Part shown: in pieces, positions 1 through 11,371 of the stretch
How positions within the stretch are numbered: the stretch's first letter is position 1
Layout: each line of letters begins with the position of its first letter
Source: Macrosoma leucophasiata
Lineage: Eukaryota; Arthropoda; Insecta; Lepidoptera; Hedylidae
DNA: 64,000 nucleotides
Assembly (NCBI GenBank): GCA_036365455.1
Contig: JAWQUS010000032.1
Location: 15,880,001-15,944,000 of the forward strand
Direction of reading: 5' to 3'
Notes under the pieces: generated by a model
Database searches by the model: none
The model's input: the letters and a program-made list of their open reading frames with translations, nothing else
Told to the model about the DNA's origin: nothing
Translations under genes and position numbers: made by a program

Positions 1-1390
1 GATTACAGGCGGGAATTTTAGCACCGACTTCAAACCTATTAGTAAATAGCACATATAAATAATAGGTAGTATACAATTACAATTAAATCTTTATTATTTC
101 TTACTTTTCAGTTTTGAAGTCGGTTTTTCTTAACGTAGTTATATTTATATTTATTAATGTTGTATAATCCTTCAAGGATCGTACGGCCACCGGCGGCGAG
201 ACACAATTGAATTTCAATTGTCATATTTTTCTGTCGTGTCTGGAGAGATTAAAGGAATTGTAACGTGGTGTTCCCAGTGGATGTACAGTACATCAAAATG
301 TTTATTTTGATTAAAAACATCGGTCTTCAGTTTTTCTTAATAAGATGAGCTATATAACTAACGCATTGTGCGATTTATAATGTGATTACGGTTTTTCTAG
401 CACGTAATTGGAAATGCATCTAGGAAGAATTTGATTATTTTTAACCGTAACATTTAATTCTTTCAAGAATAAAGGTGAAAAATTACTCAAGAATGTCAGA
501 TAGGTACTCAGAGAGGATGTAAAGTGAACCCATCAAAGCTCCCATCAGAAATTCTGACGCTTGTGGCGGCAGCACTAAGAGTTCGGTCCTTTATGGAAAT
601 CTAACATTTTGTGGAGGTACTGAGCAGGGTGCAAGGTATCTCTTATTTATACGAGTATCTTTATCTGACGCAATGGGGTAAATTCAAAAGTCCCCTCTTG
701 ACGCTCACCTACTATAAGGTTGTCAATGAAAGCTCATGACATGATAGTGATACTGCTGCTGATTCTTAAAATTTTAAGGTTATTGATTGTCATCTCTTTC
801 TGAGACTCGAATTTCTTTTGGACCTGGACAGGTTAAAGAGAGATATGATAGTTATTAAGGGCTATATACTTTAATTTTTAGTGAATCTTCTATTGTTTCA
901 AAACATTACCCGCGTTGGTTCTAGTAACGAGTGACGCCCACCATTGGAAGGCTCTTTTCAAACCAATCGTGGCAAATTATCATGGGTATGGTCCAAGTGA
1001 AGTTATGCATAACGCTCACTCAGTGGTTGCATAAGATAGCTTTTTTATGTACCTAATGATGGTAGTAAACCAGCATTCAGTTCACGTTAACGGTAAGTGA
1101 ATACTACAGCCTATAGTCATCTACCCAAAAACTGGCGCTCAATGTGCAGATGGGTTGCCATCCCTTGAGATAAAAGTTTGACTCTTTCAAAAATGAAGGT
1201 TAAGAATAACTTGAGACTGTTTGATGCTCAAAAAGCATATTAAGTTAACCCGATTAAAGTTCCCATCCAAAACTCTGACGATGTGGATATGAGCTCGTGG
1301 GCCACCACGATAGCTGCCAAGCTATAAGGGCTAAAAGTGCGGACTTATGTAGAGTTTTAGATTTGGTGGAGATATTGAAAAGGGCTTCGG
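1..1390. other. No gene seen; decayed repeats
   Basis: Two AACCGACTTC-like ends at 21-36 and 110-128 and a weak ~180-bp direct repeat (455-640 and 1180-1385, sharing CCATC.AAA.TCTGACG) are visible. Nothing coding. Confidence 0.4.
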
Positions 1391-1670
1391 ACTGGTGGTG
1401 GTAAAAACCCAGTGTAGGGACTCAAGTGCGTAAACACCACCGCATTACCTTATCCTTTGGCCGCCAAATGGTAGTGTTCAGCATAATCGTATTCCGGTTA
1501 GATGGTAATGTATGCCCCGTAATAATTATCACAGAGACGTAACAACTAAGGCCTCAGGGGTGGTAAGGCATTTGACTTCTGGTTTTTATGTAGAAGTCTA
1601 TAGGCTACAGTCATCACGTACCATTCATGTAAATTGCATACTCGTTTGCCACATTCGTAACATAAAAAAA
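1391..1670 (+). mobile_element. S1 family, type B, diverged full-length copy
   Basis: Starts ACTGGTGGTGGTAAAAACCC, has GTAATAATTATCACAGAGAC (type B) and ends CATAAAAAAA. Noticeably diverged. Confidence 0.75.
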
Positions 1671-2189
1671 TGAACCTTCGCATCAGTATTGGAGAACGCT
1701 TTGCGTCTAGACGTTCTCCGTTGTTTTTGAAGTAGTAGTCACTAGTGCATATTTGACTGCGATTAAAAAAACCGCTCCCGCTACAGTCTGTCCTCGGAGA
1801 CCGATCTCGTGAGACAATCGGCGTGATTTCCATTTATTAAGCCCGTGACTTGGTCGCACGACTACACTCTTACTTTCACGTCGCGTACAGTGCTTTATGT
1901 GTTTATAATAGATAGCCTGTTTTGTTCGGGTGTTGCTTAACTTTATATAGGCTAACTATTTTAACCTCCCCGAGGATCTGCATACGTTTACCAGAGGGCG
2001 TCAGTGGCCATCAGTTTGCAGTTCATTGCTGTATTGCTCAAATGATGATTTGAAGGTAATTATCACATTTCGTCAAAACAGTAATGTACTGAATAGTGTC
2101 TTTAAAATGCATGTCAACCGAGGTCCATAATACGCCCTTAGAAAGGCCACACTGTCATCGTACATTCGCAGCTGTTTCGTGCATTCGCA

Positions 2190-2610
2190 AACTTTGGCTA
2201 TTCAATAATAGAATTTTATTATTGAAGTTCGTTAGCATCTATCTCTAACCATTCATCCATACCTTCGCAATTCGTTTTGTGGCAAACGCCCTTATGTCTG
2301 GTGGATATGTAATCTGTGGTACTTTCCGAAAGACCCACGAAGAGGGGCCAACAAATTTGAATCAAGTCTAGCTAGTGCATCATCTCTCCATTACCCTCAA
2401 TGTCTTCATGGCCCGGCACATATACTGGTTTAACTTTGTTGTGCTTATCTAGTTTATTAAGGTTTTGCAAACTCCTAAGTATCCGACTCGAGTTCACCGT
2501 AAACCATGTCAAAGCTTGGACGTGTGACCACTGTATCAGTTTAGTCCAGCTGCTCTATCTACTAAGCATCTGAAGACACTCGATCGTCGAATTGACTTGG
2601 GCCACCTCCA
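2190..2610 (-). pseudogene. Decayed LINE RNase H domain
   Basis: The minus strand reads HVQALTWFTVNSSRILRSLQ, then NLNKLDKHNKVKPVYVPGHE, then DIEGNGEMMH and a stop. The V-P-G-H-E...G-N-x-x-M segment is the C-terminal half of a retrotransposon RNase H (catalytic H and the following helix); VNSSRILRSLQNLN fits the part after the catalytic D of the D-S/Q-A box. Surrounding frames are broken. The lineage cannot be named; it is not close in wording to the RNase H of the LINE at 16441. Confidence 0.6.
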
Positions 2611-2654
2611 GGGCAATAAAATCTGACACAGAACTTCAATGGTTGGCTTCTAGA

Positions 2655-2775
2655 GGCCCAGTAGTCGCGGGTTCAAGTCCCGCCCGAAGTCATATTTTTC
2701 TTTGTATGTATTCCATAAAAACCTAAAATATATTTCACTCACGTGTGTGTGTTACTGCGAAAAATACAATTAAAA
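2655..2775 (+). repeat. S2-like SINE fragment, diverged
   Basis: AGTAGTCGCGGGTTCAAGTC then CCGCCCGAAGTCATATTTTT and a tail with ATATTTCACTCACGTGTGTG: the B-box half and tail of S2. Confidence 0.6.
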
Positions 2776-3000
2776 TCTAACGATGTTAGAACTTTTAGAA
2801 TTGCCTGGAAATCGTTAAGAATTTATATGTCCTTTCCATTTGCGCTTCTATGTCCGATGGGAAGAAATGAAAATGGAAATAATGGAATGGAAACGATAAA
2901 GTTTCGTAGCTTAGCTTAGACCTCCTCGCATATCTCTATAGTATTTCTCTGTTGGATAAGTACCCTTAGTGCGAGGCGAGCTATTATTGATCTAAAGCCT

Positions 3001-3090
3001 GTTAACGAACGCACGTGCGTCCGGGACGCGGCGATTCCGATGCACGTGCGAGTTGACCGCGGTGGTGGCAGGGTGATGAGTGGAGCGGGA
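3001..3090 (+). repeat. Direct repeat, copy 1
   Basis: GCACGTGCGTCCGGGACGCG then GATGCACGTGCGAGTTGACC and GGTGGTGGCAGGGTGATGA; recurs 720 bp away at 3724-3800. Confidence 0.6.
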
Positions 3091-3295
3091 GACAATTTTG
3101 TCTGTCATTGCTGAAATAAGGACCTGTGATTTACTAAAGTCCACCTTGAAATTGATTTGGAACTGGTATTCCAAAATAATTAAACAGGTATTTACGATTA
3201 AAAACCATTGTAATTGTCCATAAGATTGAACATCTGATTGAAGTCGGCCATTTTATTCAAGCAAGCGTCGGATTGCTACGCTTACGCTTGTTATA

Positions 3296-3418
3296 AATGG
3301 CACTTATAATGGCAACCCATTATACGTTCCACTGCTGGGCACGAGTCTCTCCCCTTTTTGGGGGGAGGCCTGGAGCTTACTCCACCACGCTGCTCCAATG
3401 CGGATTGGTGGAGAAATG
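3296..3418 (-). mobile_element. S4 SINE, 3' part
   Basis: ATGGCAACCCATTATACGTT to CCAATGCGGATTGGTGGAG on the minus strand; only the last ~120 bp remain. Confidence 0.7.
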
Positions 3419-3723
3419 GCACTTGGCTTGCATTAATTGATAGTCAGCGTCAGCGGTGTTTCGTTCGATTCTTCATGACGTCGTCAAAGTTTTTCGTGTT
3501 GGCTACTATTTACATATAACCGACGCGTGTTGACTGCACTTAATATAGTTTTATTTCAACCCCATACATTTTTCATTATATTTCGACATATTCTGTTACG
3601 TACGATTGATAAGAATGGCATTCTATTACATGTTGGCTACCACTATAGATTGCAAACGTTTAAGCGTTAGCAAGTGCATATTGGAAATCGTAACGGTTTG
3701 CGAAATACTTATATGTATGTGTA

Positions 3724-3800
3724 TCCTGAATACACGTGCGTCCGGGACGCAGCGATGCACGAGCAAGGCGACCACGGCGGTGGTAGGGTAATGACTGAAA
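3724..3800 (+). repeat. Direct repeat, copy 2
   Basis: CTGAATACACGTGCGTCCGG then GATGCACGAGCAAGGCGACC and GGTGGTAGGGTAATGA; same element as 3001-3090. Confidence 0.6.
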
Positions 3801-3804
3801 CGGT

Positions 3805-4969
3805 CAGGCAGATCAGGCCTTAGGCCGCTAGATAAAGAAATCATTACTTTTATATCATATCTATCTTTATAGTATCTACATAAAGTAGTGTAAATAAATT
3901 TATTCTTCCAAGACTGATGATTCACCAATTACATTTCTAAAGATGCTTTGTATTAAAGTGATATTTAGGAGGTAAAATAAAAATGTCAATATGATGTAGT
4001 ATACATTTCCAGAGGGCTACGAGGAAAACTGTGTACCCTGTTACAAATCCGCCGAGGTAGTTTCGAAACAGCTTTATGAATGACAGCGTTTTGTTAGGAG
4101 AACTGAAAACGTAATTATGTATCTCCTACTTTTTACACAGCAGTATGCTGTGTAAAATCTCAGTATATCTGAACTACTTACTAACATAACTAGTACATAT
4201 TTATCAAGTGTGTCTGATTATTTATTCACAGAAGAAAAATAACTTTTCAATTTCTAAATGCGAGATCCGCGCGCTTTTGTAATAAAACATCATCCTTCCT
4301 CACTCGACAATTTTGTCGGAAAACGCCATGTTCGTGACAACGCACCTAAATAAGGTATCATTTATTGCCTCCCCATATCACGATACGGCTGTGTGATTTA
4401 TTCTTTTAAAACTCTAATGAATCGACGATGATAATGAATCAAATTCGAATCCATCATGTTGGCTTCAATTTATATTAATTTGCGTTTTAGAAATTAACCA
4501 ACTGTCGCCATTAGTTATACTATAGACTAGGTTACTAGGATAGTGCCTCATTGATTTATTATTTACAAAAACGTAAAACAGGTATCGGTAGCTTTGAACA
4601 AACATATTTGATCGAAGGTCTGTAGGTAGAGATAAATGGATACATGGCCTAGGTGGATCGGTGGTTCCTCACACGCCCGAACCTAAAACTTGATGGTGGG
4701 TCAGAAGCAGATGCTTACGGCAAAACCCGCTAGCCATATCCGGTGAGCGAATAAGCTGACGCCCGGTAGGCAAACACCACCTCGATTATTAGGCCAGTCC
4801 GACACTGCATTTACATACATTGCCGGAGTGCTTACGCACTCGTTACACTTTTAAGTACCATGTAAATATGACCAGAAAGCCTTTAATACCAGCAAGTTCT
4901 TAAAAAATGCAGGAAGCCTAATAGCTCGCCGAGCCGAGGGTTGAACTGGGGATCAAATCTCAGAAACAG
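3805..4969. other. No gene seen
   Basis: AT-rich; 4640-4910 is locally GC-richer (GGTGGTTCCTCACACGCCCG) and may be an old repeat, but there is no second copy here and no frame. Confidence 0.35.
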
Positions 4970-5065
4970 AATCAGAATCAGAAACTCATTTATTCATTTA
5001 GGGTGACAGGCACCTCTTATGACACGTCTAAAACAAACAAAATAAATTAAAGTGAATAACAATTG
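4970..5065 (-). repeat. LINE 3' end with (GATTCT)n tail
   Basis: On the minus strand AGGTGCCTGTCACCCTAAAT, GAATAAATGAGTTTCTGATT and a short GATTCT repeat. Form of a LINE 3' end; no coding is visible. Confidence 0.4.
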
Positions 5066-5246
5066 ATATACATGTCAAACAAGATAAAAAAATATATGTA
5101 TAGTCAAGAATACCACTATGATAAAACTAAATATACCTAATATACTATTGTAAAAAGTATATCAGTAGAATGTCTCATTTTCCTTTTACAAACTGATAAC
5201 AAAGAGTAAAAAGAACAGAAAAGAAAAGAATCTCACACACATATTC

Positions 5247-5475
5247 TTAGTCGTAACCTCGACTATAACTCAACCTCACTCAATGGAATTGGTATACACT
5301 TGTAACTAATAACGTCAACTCTACATTCTGCCTCCGTTTGAGGTAAGAAAGCAATTGTCAAACTCCAAGGTATACCTCACGACCTACCTTGAAGTTTCGA
5401 GAAGTTCACATTTACGCCATATTCTTGCGCTCAATAAGTTTTTCGTGTCGGAAATGTCTGGAAATATAATTAAAT
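5247..5475 (+). repeat. Dispersed 230-bp repeat, copy 1
   Basis: CTTAGTCGTAACCTCGACTA to GTCTGGAAATATAATTAAAT; nearly the full length recurs reversed at 45063-45292 with roughly one difference in ten. Family unknown. Confidence 0.65.
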
Positions 5476-5528
5476 ACGTGTGTGTCAAGTGTGAGTCAAG
5501 GAATGTTTCGAGTAACGTCTTAGAATAT

Positions 5529-5796
5529 TTTTTTTTTCAAACGAGCATGCAGTTCACATTAGTGTCAAGTGATGACTGCAGACTATAGACACCCACACAA
5601 AGACCAATATAAAAATGCAGATGCGTTACCACTCCTGAGGCCTAAGGTGTTATGCCTCTGTGCCGGAAATTACAGGGCCGTACATTACTACCTGACCGGA
5701 ACACGATAGTGCTGAACACTACCATTTAGCGGCAAGTATATTAGGTAATGCGGTGGCGCCCGCGAGCTTCGTCACTGGAGCTCTACCACCAGTAAA
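5529..5796 (-). mobile_element. S1 family, type A, minus strand
   Basis: T-run then GAGCATGCAGTTCACATT through GAGCTCTACCACCAGTAAA, with a short deletion near the 5' end (GGTGGCGCCCGCGAGC). Confidence 0.8.
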
Positions 5797-6111
5797 TGGT
5801 AATTTGGGTGTAAGACTCGACGATCGACCCGATGGGTGTTGTTTGTCCCGTGGAAAAACCTTTCCAAAGCCTAGGTACTGTCTTGTCTGAGTTGTCTCGT
5901 ATCCATTTTGAATTCGATACATGTTCGCGCAGCCGTGAGCATTCTGATTTATTATTGACAATATTGACAACCGTTACCTATGTAGCCTTTTTTACCTAAC
6001 TACGGTGAAGCTTTAAGGAAGGTTATTTTCGTGTAAAATTTTATTTTAAACTCACTGTAAGAAATATTGGGTCCATTTATTTTATTATGCGATCAGGCCC
6101 TTATTTCATAC

Positions 6112-6395
6112 CAAAGAGCAACGAGGCCCACCGGTCGCGGCGAACCGGAGGGGAGTAGTCATAGCGTGTATTACCGATGCAAAACAGTCTGTCATTTATT
6201 GCGGGGGGAAATGCGTGCGACACACACGCACACTACAAAAATTGTCTATTACTACGAAACTCACACCTTGACTTTTTGAATCAATTTCACGCACACATTT
6301 AAACATCTAAACGACAGGTATAGGCCCATTTGGTCCTGTACTTTGACAGAGGGGAAAGCCTGCATATGGCTACTCCCCTCTGGTGTTGCTCTATG
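6112..6395. mobile_element. hAT-type MITE, copy 1, 8-bp target duplication
   Basis: 284 bp flanked by TTTCATAC at 6104-6111 and 6396-6403. Terminal inverted repeats CAAAGAGCAAC and (right end, reversed) CATAGAGCAACAC. The 8-bp duplication and CA...TG ends fit the hAT superfamily. No transposase. Confidence 0.85.
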
Positions 6396-6439
6396 TTTCA
6401 TACTCTCATTTAGGCACTATAAGTAGTATTGAGCTCATT

Positions 6440-6498
6440 TTTAACCGACTTCGAAAAAAGGAGGAGGTTCTCAATTCGTCCGAATCTTTTTTAGATCA
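6440..6498 (+). repeat. Dispersed AACCGACTTC-type element end
   Basis: AACCGACTTCGAAAAAAGGA and GGAGGTTCTCAATTCGTCCG; reversed at 41455-41500, and AACCGACTTC-like ends lie at 21-36 and 110-128. Confidence 0.5.
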
Positions 6499-7160
6499 GG
6501 TATTTAATTTTCTAATAGTACCTATCTACCCTCTGTTAGGTCTTTGAATCTGTGTATTTATTTATGAAAATCCGTGTAACATGACGGATTTTTTCCGTCC
6601 ATAAAGTGCTTCGTTTTCTTGTTTCCCAAGTTCCTCAATACTTTATTACTATGAATAACGAGTAGTCTTCTTTGCTAAAGTCGATAAGTATCTACCAACG
6701 TTAAATTCCTCAAACTAAAAGTTTGCATTCTAATGAATATTTTAGAAGTTGTCGCAAAAAATAGCGCGCATGACAATAAATTCAAACTAACCAAACGCGT
6801 TGCACATACCGGTGATGGTAATCGCTTGTTTTTTTTTTAATTGTAAGGCAATGGCTTTAAAAATTATTGTATGACACAACGATTTTTGACGCGTCAGCTA
6901 ATTTAAGTCAAAATGTTTTATTGTATTCTAGAAAGCTTCGCAATATGAATCCGTAGGACTGTGATTAACTAGTGAGGTTTCGATTAGCGACTATAATGCC
7001 TTCATAACGCTTGATTGAGGACGGCCATCGCCAGTAAGGTTTCGCGGTTTCGCTCACTCTGAAATTGGTAATGAATGCTCAGCTATGTGCCGTGTCTTTT
7101 GAAAAATGGGATTATTTTTACATTATATAATTATCTGTTTTTTAATGCCACCTTAAGATT
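6499..7160. other. No feature seen
   Basis: AT-rich sequence with A/T tracts; I recognise no repeat, gene or structure. Confidence 0.4.
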
Positions 7161-7212
7161 GATGGCTGAAGTCAAATTTTTCTTTCCATTTTTCTTTAAT
7201 TAAAAATATAGA
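7161..7212 (+). repeat. S2 tail fragment
   Basis: GGCTGAAGTCAAATTTTTCT then TTCCATTTTTCTTTAATT, the S2 segment just after the tRNA-like head. Confidence 0.55.
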
Positions 7213-7648
7213 TCATATCTGTAAAATGTTTCTTGAACGAGATATGGCCATTAAAGTAAAAATTGTCACAACTATCCTCGGTCTCCCCTACATGCTTGTT
7301 TGCTACTTCAGTTGCATAAAAAAAATCAAGAATGTTGAACATAGAGTATTGTACTTCGAGATTAGTTGTCACAAAAAAAAAAATACCGAGTGACAGTCTC
7401 GCAAAAATTGTCGTGACAAAACTGATTTCGGTATATTTTCATGTGCTTTAGATTGAATCCGGGATTGTTTTAGATTCATTATTGGACAGATGGCATAGTC
7501 ATCGCGTTTTATCGCCCTGGAAATCAGCTGTTACTGTACCATTTACTTTAAACTGGTAACATATATGTATAACAAAGAAAACAATCATTAATTTAATTAA
7601 AAACAAATATTTGGCAAGATATCATTCTATTAATTACCTACCTGCTTA

Positions 7649-7827
7649 CCAAATTTCCCAGTACCTCGAAGTTTGGTAATATGCCCGGAGATGTCAACAG
7701 GCTCGCCACCTGTTACATGGGTCAAAAACGTAACCGGCGAATCGTGGGTGTTTGCATGTATGCTTGAATGCATGCATTTGTCTCTACCTACCCCTCCGGG
7801 GATTACAGACGTGAAGTTACGTTTTTT
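7649..7827 (+). mobile_element. S3 SINE, 5' truncated
   Basis: TTTCCCAGTACCTCGAAGTT to GACGTGAAGTTACGTTTTTT. It forms an inverted pair with the copy at 7932-8250. Confidence 0.8.
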
Positions 7828-7931
7828 TAACTATTTACCTAATTTTCAGTTACAAACTAACAACGCAACAAAAATACGAAGGTCGAATGGAAATCTAGAT
7901 AATTTGTTAATAGCGTGTAATCAATGTTTAA

Positions 7932-8250
7932 AAAAACGTAACTTCACGCATGTAATCCAAGAAGGAGTAGGCAGAGGTAAATGCATACATACAAAAGATA
8001 TACAAACACCGTCTATTCGCCGGTACCATTTTGGCCAATGTAACAGGTGTCGAGCCTGTCGACACATCTCCCGGCACATTACCAAACTTCGAGGGACGTA
8101 CTGGGAAGCTTCCAGAAAATGGAAAAATCCCAATAGAGTCAGAGATAAAGGACTTGACACCATTATCCCTGATAGCACTCTACCCGGGAATCGAACCCAG
8201 GACCCCAGCGTAGTAGTAGTAGCCTGCTACCACTAGACTACTGAGGCAGT
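7932..8250 (-). mobile_element. S3 SINE, near full length, minus strand
   Basis: ACGTAACTTCACGCATGTAA to ACCACTAGACTACTGAGGCA; the tRNA-like head reads on the minus strand at 8170-8250. Confidence 0.82.
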
Positions 8251-8508
8251 TAAAAATAAAAGCCTTATAGGCAAGTAGCTATAAGAATCTGAAAGGCACA
8301 AAATGAAATGACAAACACTCCAATATGATTTATCGAAAGCAATTTTTCGCAGAAAGATCTATAATTCATCCAAAACACCGGTCGTTGTGCCATTCGCCAC
8401 AGTTTTTGCGAACCGGAAACCTGATAGTCCAGGATACGGTCAGAAATATACCGGGTGGACAAGACAATACGGACTAAAACTGAGTGTAGGAACTCTGCAG
8501 CATTCTAA

Positions 8509-8672
8509 AGGCCTGCGCAGACGAAGGACTTTTGTCCCTAGGGGACAAATTTCTCAAAGACTTTTCGGGGAACTCTTAGTCCTTTGTGTGCGTTATTGCA
8601 TACAGTTTATAAGAGATCTATATTGATGGAAAAAAAAGTACCCCGGGGACAGTACCTTGTCTGCGCAGGCCT
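8509..8672. mobile_element. PIF/Harbinger-like MITE, TAA target duplication
   Basis: 164 bp with ends AGGCCTGCGCAGACGAAGG and (reversed) AGGCCTGCGCAGACAAGG, flanked by TAA at 8506-8508 and 8673-8675. The duplicated flank at 8971-9022 reads ATTCTAAGTG, an empty site with one TAA. Trinucleotide TWA targets are known for PIF/Harbinger. Confidence 0.85.
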
Positions 8673-8700
8673 TAAGTGTGCCTGCAAAAATATTTTTTTT

Positions 8701-8970
8701 ACTAGTGGTAGAGTTTTAGTGTAGAGACTCGAGGGCGTAGGTTACATTACTTAATCTATCTACCGCCAAAAGGTAGTGTTCAGCATAAGCGTGTTCTGGT
8801 TAGATGGTAATGTATGGTAATAATTATCACAGAGGAATAAGAACTAAGGTGTCAGGGGTAACGCATCATTTTGACGTCTGGTCTTTGTCGCTGTCTATAG
8901 GTCGCAGTCATCACTCAACATTCATGTGAACTACATGCTTGTTTGCCTGCCACCTTAATTTCATAAAAAT
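8701..8970 (+). mobile_element. S1 family, type B, between a direct duplication
   Basis: ACTAGTGGTAGAGTTTTAGT to TTCATAAAAAT. It lies exactly between two ~50-bp copies of the same flank (8471-8506 joined to 8673-8695, and 8971-9022). Confidence 0.75.
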
Positions 8971-9022
8971 AACTAAATAAAACTGAGCACACTCTGCAGA
9001 ATTCTAAGTGCATCTGCAAAAA

Positions 9023-9549
9023 TCTAATTCATTTTGTTTAGTCGTATGATAAGCGATACAGTAGTCAATAGATTTGACTCTTATTGTAACTGTTTTCGCC
9101 TATCTCTTTCCCAATATTTCGTTGCAATGGCGGCATGAGCATAACTGACGTTTGGGCAGATTGGTGCAATTATGCAGGAAAGAAAGAGAAAGGAAGAAAT
9201 AAAAAATGAGACAGCACAGTAAAAAGAAAAAACAGCTTAAGCGTACGATCAATAGAAAACAATAATGGTATAAAACAGTTTGTCAAATTCTAAACAAAAG
9301 GTAACGTAAGTATGTCTCACGGCTGGTCCAAATGGGTTTCAGATCAATATCATGTCAAGCTGATATGGCTGATAACATCTACTTGACGCATTCATCTGGA
9401 ATCCACGCATGTTATTCTAAAATGTCCAAAAAGCAACTTTATCTCTGTATTGCAAAGATAAATAAAATAGGGAGTTTTGCTTCTGTTTCACTTGTCAAAG
9501 GATGTACCTATCGTCAAAACACTCTGCGGTTTCGAAACTGTGTCTTTTA
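9023..9549. other. No feature seen
   Basis: Open frames at 9332-9631 run into M7 and carry no recognisable motif, so they look like chance. Confidence 0.4.
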
Positions 9550-9556
9550 CCTGCGC

Positions 9557-9780
9557 CACACGGCGGACACTATGCAAATATTCCATAAAAACGCTTATTC
9601 TGGTTACCCACAGACATCAATCAGGATGTGATTTTACACGCACACACAGTTGCCCGCTCGCAACCTCAGTACACGAGGCCGCCGGCATGGTACTAAAGGG
9701 GAGGTGCGGGCTGCAAGAAGGGAAATCAGGCGGGACGTCGAAGTGTCCATTCTATACGTAGTATTATTACATATTCTCTG
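9557..9780 (+). mobile_element. M7 element, copy 1, 7-bp target duplication
   Basis: 224 bp from CACACGGCGGACACTATGC to TATTACATATTCTCTG, flanked by CCTGCGC at 9550-9556 and 9781-9787. It encodes nothing long. The left end is the most diverged of the four copies. Confidence 0.85.
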
Positions 9781-10064
9781 CCTGCGCCGCCGCCGTTACT
9801 ACCTACACACCAAATAACACTATGACTGTGTATTTCTGATACCGTATCTCGTACTAAGAACTCCTAATGCAGTTTTTGTAGGCTGAAACTCCGTTATCTG
9901 GCGAGATGACGCGATCGCCTTACAAATATGGCGAGCCGGTGTTAGATTTAAGTATAGAAAGTTGTTAATCTGACATTGAATAATATTTGACGACACAAGC
10001 TACATTTCTGTAGGTCTACCTACAGTCTAACATTAGTTTCTGTTGTAGGAAATATTATGACCTT

Positions 10065-10327
10065 GTTTTTTATGTTATGGAAGTGGCAAACAAGCATGCA
10101 GTTCACATTGCTGTTAAGTGATGACTGCAGCCTATAGACACTCACACAAAGACCAAAGGGCAAAATGCAGATGAGTGACCACTCCTGAGGCCTTAAGGTG
10201 TTATGCCTCTGTGCCGGAAATTACAACTACCACCTGACCGGAACACGATAGTGTGAACTGAACACTACCATTTAGCGGCAAGTACCTACATTAGGTAATG
10301 CGGTGGTGCCTACGCCCGCGAGCTTGT
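10065..10327 (-). mobile_element. S1 family, type A, minus strand
   Basis: TTTTTTATGTTATGGAAGTG to CCCGCGAGCTTG; the last 5' bases are missing and two small insertions are present (GTGAACTGAACACT, TACCTACATT). Confidence 0.75.
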
Positions 10328-10531
10328 TAATTTGTACCGAGCTTCGCGAGCCGTTGAATTGGGGGAGGCAAATTCGCCATTGAACTTAGAGTGGGGGGAG
10401 GGCAGATTTGCAAGAACTAGGAGGGGTTGGGTACATAGTAACCTACTCTTACCGACAATCTCTGGTCTTGAACGGCTCGTCGCGAGACGACCGTAATCTG
10501 GTCATGCACAAAGGATCCTCAGCCAGAGACA

Positions 10532-10683
10532 AAGGAATCAAAAGAAATAAAACTTTGTATCAGCCTAAGCTGTTGGGGAGGGAGGGGAGATAAGTTTTGT
10601 CAAGCAACGGTCAATATTAAAATTTGGAGTAAGCAAAAGTTGCTTGGTTTTGTAGCTAAATTATCACTACTCTATAGCTTTTT
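10532..10683 (+). repeat. Direct repeat flanking an S1 copy, left unit
   Basis: AAACTTTGTATCAGCCTAAG to ATCACTACTCTATAGC; about 140 bp recurs at 10882-11021. Confidence 0.75.
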
Positions 10684-10881
10684 GTCGTTAAATGGTAGTG
10701 TTCAGCACTATCGTGTTCCGGTCAGGTGGTAATGTACGGCCCCGTAATTTCCGGAACAGAGGCATAATACCTTAGGCCTGCATTTTGACCTTGGTCTTTT
10801 GGTAAGTGTCTACAGGCTGCAGTCATCACTAAACATTAATGTGAACTGCTTACTTGTCTGCCACTACCATAACATAAAAAA
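10684..10881 (+). mobile_element. S1 family, type A, 5' truncated, between a direct duplication
   Basis: Begins at the TAAATGGTAGTGTTCAGC position of the family and ends ACATAAAAAA. It is flanked by ~140-bp direct repeats (10532-10683 and 10882-11021). Confidence 0.75.
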
Positions 10882-11021
10882 GCAAAAGAATTAAAACTTT
10901 GTATCAGCTTAAACTGGTGGGGATAGAGATAAGATTTGCCAAGTAACGGCCAATATTAAAATTTGGAGTTAGCAAAAGTACGTTGCTTGGTTTTGTAGGT
11001 AAATTATCACTAGTCTATAGC
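10882..11021 (+). repeat. Direct repeat flanking an S1 copy, right unit
   Basis: AAACTTTGTATCAGCTTAAA to ATCACTAGTCTATAGC; the match of 10532-10683. Confidence 0.75.
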
Positions 11022-11041
11022 ACATGTTTTACACAGACTTA

Positions 11042-11371
11042 CAGTGCCGGATTAGCCATATAGCAGGAGTAGCAAATGCCTCGGGCCCCGCGCCATTGGG
11101 GGCCCCGTGCCTGTGCCCAAAAACAAACACAAATATGTAATACACCTTAGCTATTCTCAAAGGGAGCGTTGACCACTAATTATATAGGTACCTATATTAT
11201 GTTGCAAGTTGGCAATACCGCAATACTTACAGGGGGAATCCCCTAAATTTGTTTTCGATTCCTTTTCGTAAATGTTGTTTTATTTACATCCTAAATTTCA
11301 GTAGGCAATGTAACTCTAGGGCCCCATGGTCACATTTGCTACGGGCCCCGCACCGGCTTTATCCGGCACTG
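11042..11371. mobile_element. hAT-type MITE, 8-bp target duplication
   Basis: 330 bp flanked by CAGACTTA at 11034-11041 and 11372-11379. Ends CAGTGCCGGATTAGC and (reversed) CAGTGCCGGATAAAGC; internal GGGCCCCG-rich arms are also inverted. Non-coding. Confidence 0.88.

Noticed and set aside
4640..4910. Possible exon in a GC-richer patch
   Set aside because: Stops in all frames and no splice-site pair; more likely an old repeat.
7673..8236. 187-codon plus frame
   Set aside because: It runs through two opposed S3 copies; the translation is of SINE sequence read in both orientations.
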